DNA of 64,000 bases. It comes from Bacillota bacterium. Lineage in GTDB: Bacteria; Bacillota; Clostridia; Lachnospirales; Lachnospiraceae. This document shows, one piece after another, positions 33,935-41,906 of this stretch (positions within the stretch are counted from its first letter, which is position 1; every line of letters begins with the position of its first letter). Under the pieces are notes generated by a model, which did no database searches, was not told the origin of the DNA, and saw nothing but the letters and a program-made list of their open reading frames with translations. Made by a program: the position numbers and the translations under genes. The DNA lies in assembly GCA_023409535.1 (NCBI GenBank), contig JAEYGZ010000039.1, positions 496,001 to 560,000 on the forward strand. Direction: 5' to 3'.

Positions 33935-35224
33935 ATGCAAATTCAGGATATAATAAAGCACAGTCTTGATTACATTGAACATCATCTCAAAACCGAAATC
34001 ACTGCACAAGAGCTCGCCGCAATGGTAAATTACTCCACCTTCCATTACTATCGTATATTTTCTGAGGTGATGGGTTCGTCAGTCTCGAATTATATTCTGA
34101 AAAGACGGCTGGACCATGCCCTCGGTGAAATCGCGGGTGGGAGGAAGGCAATTGAGGTTGTTCTGGAATATGGCTTTGAGACATATGCGGGCTTTTATAA
34201 GGCATTTACGAAGATGTATGGCTGCTCTCCGAAAAAGTATCTGTCAATCTATTCCGGGCATACGCCCAGAAAACCGGAGGTGGTTATTGTGTATACAGAG
34301 AAGGAATTACGTGAAATACTGGGTAACTGGGAGATTAAACAGGGACTTCCCCTCAGGGATGTGTTTATTATTGACGGAACCCGGAAATCAGATAAGGTAT
34401 GGCAGATCGGCGAGAATTATTTCTTAAAGACAGGCAGCAGGGAACAGCTGCTGAAGAATCTGAAAATTGCCAAGGCACTGGAGAAGCAGCATTTTGTATC
34501 TGCCTTGCCCCTGCTGACAAAAACAGGCAGTGAGTACCTGGAGGATAAGGAGGTATTTGTCTTATCCCGCAGGATACCAGGCAGACCGCTTACAAGGGCA
34601 GACCGGTGGGGAGCCAACCGGGTGCAATACGGATTTGAATACGGTAAGGGTATTGCAAGGCTTCACAGGGCTTTGCAAGAGATACAGAGGGATATCTCGC
34701 CGGATGAAGTGAATCTGTACCAGACGATTGTCACTTGGGCGCTGCCAAAGGTAAGGCAGCAGAATATCCAGTGGAATATGGGAATAGAGGAAAAGTTCAT
34801 ACAGGAATATCAGAATACTCTGGAGGTACTTTATGACAAGTTGCCAAAGCAGCTCATCCACAGAGATCCAAACCCGAATAATATTTTATTCCTGGAGGGT
34901 AAGGTAAGCGGCTTTGTGGACTTTGACATAAGTGAAATGAATGTCCGTCTGTGGGATGTCTGCTACTGTGCGACCGGGATTTTAAGTGATGATGAAGGCT
35001 ATGAAACCTGGCTTGATATTCTAGGCGGCATTCTTCACGGATATAATGAAGAGAATGCACTCACGGAGGAAGAAAAGCAGGCAGTATTCTATGTAATCTG
35101 TTCCATCCAGATGATTTTCCTTGCTTACTGTGAAGGTATGGAACTGAAGCAGCTTGCCGGAACAAATCGGAAGATGCTGCAATTTATCATTGATAATAGG
35201 GAGAGAATTACACAGATCTTCTAA
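33935..35224 (+). CDS. AraC-type HTH fused to an aminoglycoside-phosphotransferase-like kinase
   Basis: 429 residues. Residues 1-105 are a two-helix-turn-helix AraC/XylS DNA-binding domain (ITAQELAAMVNYSTFHYYRIF and a second motif ending GCSPKKYL) placed at the N-terminus. Residues about 150-400 are an APH/choline-kinase fold with the catalytic loop LIHRDPNPNNILF (HxDxxxxN) and the metal-binding VDFD. The kinase looks active. The start is ATG 33935 after GGGGGAGG. The substrate is unknown. The kinase half may bind a small molecule and act as a sensor, or phosphorylate it. It stands alone after the xylB terminator and before its own terminator, so no partner is suggested. Confidence 0.87.
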   Translation: MQIQDIIKHSLDYIEHHLKTEITAQELAAMVNYSTFHYYRIFSEVMGSSVSNYILKRRLDHALGEIAGGRKAIEVVLEYGFETYAGFYKAFTKMYGCSPKKYLSIYSGHTPRKPEVVIVYTEKELREILGNWEIKQGLPLRDVFIIDGTRKSDKVWQIGENYFLKTGSREQLLKNLKIAKALEKQHFVSALPLLTKTGSEYLEDKEVFVLSRRIPGRPLTRADRWGANRVQYGFEYGKGIARLHRALQEIQRDISPDEVNLYQTIVTWALPKVRQQNIQWNMGIEEKFIQEYQNTLEVLYDKLPKQLIHRDPNPNNILFLEGKVSGFVDFDISEMNVRLWDVCYCATGILSDDEGYETWLDILGGILHGYNEENALTEEEKQAVFYVICSIQMIFLAYCEGMELKQLAGTNRKMLQFIIDNRERITQIF

Positions 35225-35251
35225 TTATGCCAAAGATCTATGAAAGAGGCC

Positions 35252-35275
35252 GGCCGCCGCTGCGGGCGGCCTTTT
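35252..35275 (+). terminator. terminator of the AraC-kinase gene
   Basis: GGCCGCC (35252-35258) and GGCGGCC (35265-35271) with a 6-nt loop, then TTTTAT. Confidence 0.87.
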
Positions 35276-35390
35276 ATCAATGAATGCAGCCGGCAGAGCA
35301 CCGATGCCAAAATGGGTGTTGCTAACTGCGGACAGAAACAGTAAGATAGAGATGAACTGACAACAAGGTGAATAATACAGGAGAAAATGC

Positions 35391-36071
35391 ATGATATATC
35401 ATAATATACGGAAGGCAGAGTTCTTATCCAGACCGAACCGGTTCATCGCATATGTGGAGCTGGATGGTCAGAAAGTCGTCTGCCATGTAAAGAACACCGG
35501 GCGGTGCAAGGAGCTGTTGATACCGGGTACTGCCGTCTATATTCAGGAAGCGGACAATCCTGCCCGCAAGACAAAGTATGACCTGATTAACGTAATAAAA
35601 GGAGACCGTCTCATCAACATGGACAGTCAGGCGCCCAATCAGGTGTTTGCAGAGTGGGTTAAGCAGGGCAAGCTTGTTCAAAATATCACAAAGCTTCAGC
35701 CGGAATGTAAATTTCATAATTCCAGGTTTGATTTTTATATGGAAGGCGATGACAAGAAAATATTTGTTGAGGTAAAGGGAGTAACCCTTGAAGAAGATGG
35801 GGTTGTGAGGTTTCCCGACGCTCCTACCGAACGAGGGGTACGCCATATCAGGGAGCTGTGTGATTGCGTACGGGAGGGTTATGCGGCATACATTGTGTTT
35901 ATTATTCAGATGAAGGGTGTATCCTATTTTACACCGAATATCAGAACACATCAAGCCTTCGCAGACGCTCTGAAGCTGGCCGCAGACAGTAATGTGGGTA
36001 TTCTGGCCCTTGATTGTCTGGTAACGCAGGATAGCATCACAGCGGAGGATTTTGTCCCGGTCCTGCTGTAG
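35391..36071 (+). CDS. sfsA: SfsA family DNA/RNA nuclease
   Basis: 226 residues. SfsA proteins have an N-terminal OB-like part and a C-terminal nuclease-like fold. The family blocks are present: FIAYVELDG, CHVKNTGRCKELLIPG, DFY...IFVEVKGVTL (catalytic Asp and Glu-x-Lys) and FPDAPTERGVRHIRELCDC. It was named for sugar fermentation stimulation in E. coli; the biochemical role in clostridia is not settled. The ATG follows CAGGAGAAAATGC. A methyltransferase with its own promoter follows. Confidence 0.94.
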   Translation: MIYHNIRKAEFLSRPNRFIAYVELDGQKVVCHVKNTGRCKELLIPGTAVYIQEADNPARKTKYDLINVIKGDRLINMDSQAPNQVFAEWVKQGKLVQNITKLQPECKFHNSRFDFYMEGDDKKIFVEVKGVTLEEDGVVRFPDAPTERGVRHIRELCDCVREGYAAYIVFIIQMKGVSYFTPNIRTHQAFADALKLAADSNVGILALDCLVTQDSITAEDFVPVLL

Positions 36072-36099
36072 CGGCGGGTTCCGGCAGGGCTGGAGCAGG

Positions 36100-36128
36100 T
36101 TGCGAATATGCGGTAATTATGCTAGAAT
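36100..36128 (+). promoter_or_regulatory. SigA promoter for the methyltransferase gene
   Basis: TTGCGA (36100-36105), 17 nt, TAGAAT (36123-36128), about 50 bp before the ATG. Confidence 0.65.
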
Positions 36129-36177
36129 TACTTCATTAAACAGGTTGACAAACAGTCACAGAAAGGAGCTGCGAAAA

Positions 36178-36966
36178 ATGCAGCCATATACGGGATTTGC
36201 CTCTGTCTATGACCTCTTTATGGATAATGTTCCATATGAGGAATGGACGGATTATATAAAACATTTGCTTTATAAGCATGGAATAGAAGACGGCCTTCTT
36301 CTGGAGCTGGGGTGCGGGACCGGCAGCATGACGCGCCGGCTTGCCGCTTGCGGGTACGATATGATTGGAATTGATCATTCCGAAGAGATGCTGACGATTG
36401 CCAGGGAGAAAAGTGCAGAAAAGGACGGCATTCTTTATCTGTGTCAGGATATGCGTGAGTTTGAACTCTATGGAACAGTAGCAGCCGTTGTCAGTGTTTG
36501 CGACAGTATGAACTATGTTCTTCAGGAAGAGGAGCTGCTTCAGGTATTTAAACTGGTGAATAACTACCTTGATCCGGGCGGGATATTTATCTTTGATCTG
36601 GATACCCGGTATGCATATGAAGAGGTTCTTGGGGATAACACTATTGCAGAGAACCGTGAAGAGGGCAGTTTTATCTGGGAGAATACCTATTATGAGGATG
36701 AGATGCTGAATGAAGTCAACCTTACCCTGTTTGTTCCGGAAGCTGCTTCTGTTTACCGGAAGCAGGAAGAGACCCATTATCGCAGAGCTTACCCTCTGGA
36801 TACAGTAAAGCAGCTGCTGGATGAGGCGGGTATGGAGTTTATTGCGGTCTATGATGCATTGACGGAGAAGAAGCCAAAGAAGAGTTCGGAGAGAGTTTAT
36901 TTCATTGCCAGAGAGAAGAGACAGAAAAATAAAGTATATCTTGCTTCCGGAGAGGGTATTAACTGA
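36178..36966 (+). CDS. class I SAM-dependent methyltransferase
   Basis: 262 residues. Motif I is LLELGCGTGSMT (about 41-52), motif II GIDHSEEML and motif III DPGGIFIFDLDT: the Methyltransf_25 type fold. The N-terminus YTGFASVYDLFMDNVPY is typical of a clostridial family often found beside hslO; the substrate is unknown. The start ATG 36178 follows GAAAGGAGCTGCG. The open frame extends 42 codons upstream into sfsA, but that part lacks a ribosome binding site. hslO follows after 83 bp. Confidence 0.92.
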   Translation: MQPYTGFASVYDLFMDNVPYEEWTDYIKHLLYKHGIEDGLLLELGCGTGSMTRRLAACGYDMIGIDHSEEMLTIAREKSAEKDGILYLCQDMREFELYGTVAAVVSVCDSMNYVLQEEELLQVFKLVNNYLDPGGIFIFDLDTRYAYEEVLGDNTIAENREEGSFIWENTYYEDEMLNEVNLTLFVPEAASVYRKQEETHYRRAYPLDTVKQLLDEAGMEFIAVYDALTEKKPKKSSERVYFIAREKRQKNKVYLASGEGIN

Positions 36967-37049
36967 AAGCAATAAAGCATATGGAAAGATCAGTTTCTTA
37001 CCGGAGGGTATAAGGTCGGGAGCTAATTGATAAAGGAGAACGGATCATA

Positions 37050-37928
37050 ATGACGGATTATATCATTCGCGCAAATGCAGCAGACAATCAGATACGTGCA
37101 TTTGCAGCTACAACAAGAGAATTGGCTGAATTTGCCCGCAGTGTTCATAATACAAGTCCGGTGGCTACGGCAGCGCTGGGAAGGCTTCTCACCGCCGGAG
37201 CCATGATGGGAAGCATGATGAAGGGGGAAGACGATATCCTGACCCTTCAGATCAAGGGAAACGGACCGATCGGGGGTCTTACGGTAACCGCGGATGCTAA
37301 GGCTGCGGTAAAAGGCTATGTCTATCACCCGGAGGTAATGCTTCCTGCCAACCATATCGGCAAATTAGATGTGGGCGGTGCAGTCGGGGAAGGAATACTG
37401 AGCGTAATTAAGGATCTGGGACTGAAGGAGCCGTATACGGGGCAGACCCATCTGGTTTCAGGTGAGATAGCTGAGGACATTGCCTATTATTATGCAGTCA
37501 GCGAACAGGTTCCGTCCGTGGTAGCGCTGGGAGTATTGATGAATAAGGAAAATACGGTAAGACGTGCAGGAGGCTTTATCATTCAGTTAATGCCCTTTGC
37601 CGAGGAGGGCCTGATTGACCGGCTGGAGAAGAAGGTTAGCGGGATCACCAGTATTACCTCGATGCTCGATCAGGATATGTCACCGGAGATGATTCTGGAG
37701 CATATTCTCGGAGAGTTTGGCTTGGAGATAACTGACCGGCTTCCCGCACAGTTTCATTGTAATTGCACGAAGAAGCGTGTGGAGAAGGCGATTATATCCA
37801 TCGGCAGGAAAGAAATTAATGAAATGATTGAAGAGAATGAGCCCATTGAAGTAAATTGTCATTTCTGCAATACCCAGTATCATTTTTCGGTGGAGGAGCT
37901 GAAGGAGATACTGGTAAAAAGCAAGTAG
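37050..37928 (+). CDS. hslO: Hsp33 redox-regulated chaperone
   Basis: 292 residues. Hsp33 is a cytoplasmic holdase activated by oxidation. The C-terminal zinc-binding redox switch is intact: Cys237 and Cys239 (HCNC) and Cys270 and Cys273 (CHFC), the CXC and CXXC pair. The N-terminal core has SPVATAALGRLLTAGAMMG and GNGPIGGL. The ATG follows AAAGGAGAACGGATCATA. For an anaerobe it is probably part of protection against oxygen exposure. Confidence 0.97.
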   Translation: MTDYIIRANAADNQIRAFAATTRELAEFARSVHNTSPVATAALGRLLTAGAMMGSMMKGEDDILTLQIKGNGPIGGLTVTADAKAAVKGYVYHPEVMLPANHIGKLDVGGAVGEGILSVIKDLGLKEPYTGQTHLVSGEIAEDIAYYYAVSEQVPSVVALGVLMNKENTVRRAGGFIIQLMPFAEEGLIDRLEKKVSGITSITSMLDQDMSPEMILEHILGEFGLEITDRLPAQFHCNCTKKRVEKAIISIGRKEINEMIEENEPIEVNCHFCNTQYHFSVEELKEILVKSK

Positions 37929-37991
37929 AAAGTGGAAATATCACAAAAAGAGGATAAGGTAAACCATTGAGATAAGCGCTGTGGAACGATA

Positions 37992-38010
37992 TAGTTTATT
38001 GTATAAACTA
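37992..38010. promoter_or_regulatory. perfect palindrome TAGTTTA-N5-TAAACTA, candidate ROK/XylR operator
   Basis: 7-bp perfect arms with centre TTGTA, 94 bp before the GH8 gene. It shares TAGTTTATT with the site at the xylB promoter and is close to known XylR operators (TTAGTTT...AAACTAA). A clear -35/-10 pair next to it was not found; TATAAT at 38050-38055 may be the -10. Confidence 0.6.
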
Positions 38011-38103
38011 AACTTGCGTACCGTTTTATTTATGTAAGGATACAATAAATATAATCAGAGAGCAGGGGTGAAACTATATTTATCACACTGCTTTAAGAAA
38101 GGC

Positions 38104-39246
38104 ATGGTTGTCAGGATGAATGGGGCATTTTATACCGGTGAGTACAGGAATTTATTTCAGGAATTCGGATACGGGGAAAAAGAAATCGAGCAAAGGTTAG
38201 AGCAGGCTTATCAGACGATATTTTATGGGCCCGAGGAAGAAAGGTTCTATCATGAAGTCGGGGAGGATATGGCTTATTTTGAGGACACGGGCAATTTTGA
38301 TGCAAGAACGGAAGGTATGTCCTATGCCATGATGATGTGTGTGCAGAGAGGCTGGAAAAAGGAGTTTGATAAGCTTTGGAAGTTCTCAAAGACCTTTATG
38401 TACATGGATTACGGCTGGAATAAGGGTTACTTTGCCTGGTCCGTACAGCCGGACGGAACTAAGAATTCTGAAGGACCGGCACCGGATGGAGAAGAATACT
38501 TTGCCCTGGCGCTGTTCTTTGCATCCCACCGCTTTGGTGATGGGGAAGGCATCTATCATTACGCTGAGGAAGCCAGAGCGATCTTACATGACTGCATACA
38601 TAAAGGCGAAGCCGGCAATCCCGGCGATCCCATGTGGGAGCCGTCCAATAAATTAATTAAATTTATACCAAACTGTGATTATTCAGACCCTTCCTATCAT
38701 TTACCGCATTTTTATGACTTGTTTGCATTATGGGCAAAGGAAGAGGACAGGGAGTTCTGGAGGGAAGCGGCGAAGGCCAGCAGGGAATATCTTAAGAAAG
38801 CCTGCCATCCTGTCACCGGACTGGCTCCGGAATACGCGCATTATGACGGAAGGCCATATCGGAAGAATAACAGGGAGAGGTATTATAGTGACGCTTACCG
38901 CGTTCCTGCCAACCTGGGTCTTGATTATGCCTGGTTTGCTGCGGATGATTGGGAAATAGCATGTGCCGGCAAGATCCAGGCCTTTTTCTGTGATACCGTT
39001 AAGGGTAAAAATGATAGGGTCTATGAGATTGACGGAACCATCCTGGAGGAAAAAGCATTGCATCCGGTAGCGATCCTTGCAGCCAATGCACAGGCTTCTC
39101 TGGCAAGTACAGGGAGATATCGGAAGGAATGTGTGGACCTGTTCTGGAACACACCGCTGCGTAGGGGAGAGCGGCGTTATTATGATAACTGTCTGTATTT
39201 GTTTGCACTGCTTGCTTTAAGCGGCAACTATAGAATATGGAGCTAG
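38104..39246 (+). CDS. rexA: GH8 reducing-end xylose-releasing exo-oligoxylanase
   Basis: 380 residues, very similar by memory to Bacillus halodurans Rex. It hydrolyses xylo-oligosaccharides from the reducing end, releasing xylose. With ATG 38104 as residue 1, the general acid falls at Glu70 (DARTEGMSY) and the base at Asp263 (YSDAYRV), the same numbers as in that enzyme. The conserved His of the reducing-end pocket is near 320. This supports the start, although AAAGG is only 1 nt away; GTG 38068 and ATG 38116 are alternatives. No signal peptide, so it acts on imported oligosaccharides. A XylR-like palindrome lies upstream and a GH94 phosphorylase downstream. Confidence 0.93.
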   Translation: MVVRMNGAFYTGEYRNLFQEFGYGEKEIEQRLEQAYQTIFYGPEEERFYHEVGEDMAYFEDTGNFDARTEGMSYAMMMCVQRGWKKEFDKLWKFSKTFMYMDYGWNKGYFAWSVQPDGTKNSEGPAPDGEEYFALALFFASHRFGDGEGIYHYAEEARAILHDCIHKGEAGNPGDPMWEPSNKLIKFIPNCDYSDPSYHLPHFYDLFALWAKEEDREFWREAAKASREYLKKACHPVTGLAPEYAHYDGRPYRKNNRERYYSDAYRVPANLGLDYAWFAADDWEIACAGKIQAFFCDTVKGKNDRVYEIDGTILEEKALHPVAILAANAQASLASTGRYRKECVDLFWNTPLRRGERRYYDNCLYLFALLALSGNYRIWS

Positions 39247-39354
39247 AAAACCCGGTAAGAAGCAGGGGCTTACGGGGGCTTAAGTATCTTTAAATTGTAG
39301 CAAACAGCAGTAAATGCTAAATATAAGGAGTATAAATAAGGAGGAAGGGTTACG

Positions 39355-41748
39355 ATGAAGTATGGTTTTTTTGATGAGAAGAACAAGGAATATGTAATTA
39401 CCAAGCCGGATACGCCCGCACCCTGGGCAAATTATCTGGGGTCGCCGGAGTATGGTGCTGTCATCTCAAACAATGCCGGTGGTTACAGCTTTGTAAAGAG
39501 CGGTGCCAACGGCAGAATCATTCGTTACATCTTCAATCAGGAGGACAAACCGGGGAGATATGTTTATCTGAGAGATGATGATACGAAGGATTACTGGTCT
39601 GCCTCCTGGCAGCCGGTGGGAAAGCCGCTGGGGGAGTACCGCAATGAATGCCGTCACGGAACTGCATATACCAGGATCAAGGCACAATATAAGGGGATGG
39701 AATCAGAGGTACTTTATTATGTGCCTTTACATAAGACCCATGAGGTCTGGAAGGTAACCGTTAAGAATACCGGGGATCAGCCGCGTAATATTTCCGCCTT
39801 CGGATTTGTAGAGTTCACCAATGAGGGTAATTATGAAAATGACCAGGTGAACCTGCAGTATACCCTGTTCATCACCAAGACCTACTTTAAGGATAATATG
39901 ATATTACAGACAATCAATGAAAACCATTCTAAGAATGCGGAGGGCACCAACGGTAAGGAGCGTTTCTTTGGTATGGCAGGCGCAAAGGTCACTTCCTATA
40001 ATGGCGATAAGTTACATTTTATCGGAGCCTACAGAAGCTTCGGCAATCCCATCGCGGTGGAAAAGGGACAATGTGACAATGAACTCAATTACAACTCCAA
40101 TGCCTGCGGTGCGCTTCATACAAAGATGACCCTGCAGCCCGGTGAAAGTAAGGAATTTGTGTTCCTTTTGGGACAGAAGAATGACAGGCAGGCTAAGGAA
40201 GTTCTTGATGCCTACGCTGATCTGAAGGCTGCAGATGCCGAGATGAGCGAGCTTAAGGATTACTGGCACGGCAAGCTGGAGAAATTCCAGGTAAAGACAC
40301 CTGATGAGAATTTCAATGCAATGTTAAATACCTGGAATGCATATCAATGCTTCATCACCTTTATCTGGTCCAGGGCGGCTTCCTTTATCTATGCGGGATT
40401 GCGCAACGGCTACGGCTACCGCGATACTGTGCAGGATATACAGGGTATCATTCATCTGGACCCTGCCATGGCAAAGGATAAGATCCGCTTTATGCTATCT
40501 GCCCAGGTGGATAACGGCGGCGGACTTCCTTTGGTTAAGTTCGACCATAATGCAGGCCATGAGGATACTCCGGAGGATCCCTCCTATGTACAGGCAACAG
40601 GACATCCTGCATACCGTGCCGATGATGCCCTGTGGTTATTCCCGACAGTTTATAAATATATGGCAGAGACAGGAGATAAGAGGTTCCTGGATGAAGTAAT
40701 TCCTTATGCCAATCAGGACGAGGGAGATGTATATGACCATTTAAAGAGAGCCGTTAACTTCTCCATGGAAAGGCTCAGTGTGCATCATATGCCGGCCGGA
40801 CTTCATGCGGACTGGAATGACTGTCTGCGTCTTGGCAAGAAGGGTGAATCCACCTTCGTGGCCTTCCAGCTCTACTATGCCATGAACGTAATCCGGGATA
40901 TTGCGGCAGATCGTGAGGATAAGGAATATCTTATTTATCTGGACAAAGTACAGGCGGATTTGAGAAATACATTGAATAAAAACTGTTGGGAGGAGGATCG
41001 TTTTATCCGCGGTTTCAAGGAGGACGGTCAGGTAATCGGCTCCAAGAAGGATCCTGAAGCCAGTATGTGGGTGAATCCTCAATCCTGGGCAGTAATCAGC
41101 GGGCTTGCAACCAGGGAACAGGCTGAGCTGGCATTGGAAAGTGTCCATAGAGAATTAAATACCAAATACGGTGTCAGAATTATGGCACCCTCCTATGTGG
41201 ATCATGCCTTTGACGGTGCGCTGGCAATTTTATTCAATCCCTCCACCAAGGAGAACGGCGGTATCTTCTCCCAGCCTCAGGGGTGGATCATCCTTGCGGA
41301 AGCGCTGATGGGACATGGTGACCGTGCCTACGAATACTTTACCGAATGCTGTCCGGCAACCCAGAATGAGCAGGCCGAGATCCGTTGCATGGAGCCCTAT
41401 GTGCACGGACAGTTTACGGAAGCAGACGAGAGCCCGTACCACGGCAGATCCCATACTCATTGGTTAACCGGAACCGCTTCTACGGTTATGGTAGGCAGTG
41501 TGGAAGGAATTCTTGGTATGAGACCCGATTTAAACGGAATTCTGATTGCCCCCAGCATTCCGGGCAGCTGGAAGGAATTATCCATCAGGAAGAGCTTCCG
41601 CGGCAAGATGCTGAGCATCAAGGTTGAGAATCCGAACGGTGCACAGAGCGGCTGCAGAGAGTTCTATGTGAACGGTGTAAAGCTTGAGAAGAATTACCTG
41701 CCGGAAAGCCTGATGAAGGAGGAGAATGAGATTTTACTTGTGATGTAA
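39355..41748 (+). CDS. GH94 glycoside phosphorylase (cellobiose/chitobiose phosphorylase-like)
   Basis: 797 residues, full family length: N-terminal beta-sandwich (about 1-290), linker helices, an (alpha/alpha)6 barrel (about 320-720) and a C-terminal beta domain. GYGYRDTVQD (352-361) lines the sugar and phosphate site, and ADWNDCL (485-491) carries the general-acid Asp. The N-terminus APWANYLG...GGYSF and YLRDDDTKDYWSASWQP resemble both cellobiose and diacetylchitobiose phosphorylases. The cytoplasmic enzyme would split a beta-linked disaccharide or oligosaccharide with phosphate to a sugar 1-phosphate. Its position 108 bp after an oligoxylanase hints at a xylan-derived substrate; specificity is not known. 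Confidence 0.88.
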   Translation: MKYGFFDEKNKEYVITKPDTPAPWANYLGSPEYGAVISNNAGGYSFVKSGANGRIIRYIFNQEDKPGRYVYLRDDDTKDYWSASWQPVGKPLGEYRNECRHGTAYTRIKAQYKGMESEVLYYVPLHKTHEVWKVTVKNTGDQPRNISAFGFVEFTNEGNYENDQVNLQYTLFITKTYFKDNMILQTINENHSKNAEGTNGKERFFGMAGAKVTSYNGDKLHFIGAYRSFGNPIAVEKGQCDNELNYNSNACGALHTKMTLQPGESKEFVFLLGQKNDRQAKEVLDAYADLKAADAEMSELKDYWHGKLEKFQVKTPDENFNAMLNTWNAYQCFITFIWSRAASFIYAGLRNGYGYRDTVQDIQGIIHLDPAMAKDKIRFMLSAQVDNGGGLPLVKFDHNAGHEDTPEDPSYVQATGHPAYRADDALWLFPTVYKYMAETGDKRFLDEVIPYANQDEGDVYDHLKRAVNFSMERLSVHHMPAGLHADWNDCLRLGKKGESTFVAFQLYYAMNVIRDIAADREDKEYLIYLDKVQADLRNTLNKNCWEEDRFIRGFKEDGQVIGSKKDPEASMWVNPQSWAVISGLATREQAELALESVHRELNTKYGVRIMAPSYVDHAFDGALAILFNPSTKENGGIFSQPQGWIILAEALMGHGDRAYEYFTECCPATQNEQAEIRCMEPYVHGQFTEADESPYHGRSHTHWLTGTASTVMVGSVEGILGMRPDLNGILIAPSIPGSWKELSIRKSFRGKMLSIKVENPNGAQSGCREFYVNGVKLEKNYLPESLMKEENEILLVM

Positions 41749-41783
41749 AAGTGATTTCATGCAAAAATATATTGAATAGAGTT

Positions 41784-41840
41784 AAAATGAACCCTGGAAA
41801 GGAACAGTGTTTTTGACTGTCCGTTCATAGGGTTCATTTT
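41784..41840. terminator. terminator between the GH94 and GMC genes
   Basis: AAAATGAACCCT (41784-41795) and AGGGTTCATTTT (41829-41840) form a 12-bp stem, with an inner GGAACAGT/GACTGTCC-like stem. T and A runs flank it on both sides, so it can serve both convergent genes. Confidence 0.88.
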
Positions 41841-41906
41841 ATAATTTACCGGGTCTGGTTTGTAATTCTTTGATTTAGACAGATAGCAGCTGTGACATAC
41901 AAGCGG

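Noticed and set aside
35225..35390. Possible riboswitch before sfsA
   Set aside because: Beyond the terminator hairpin no conserved core of a known class is visible.
36136..36972. 278-codon open frame on the - strand
   Set aside because: It is antisense to the methyltransferase gene, has no ribosome binding site and no recognisable domain.
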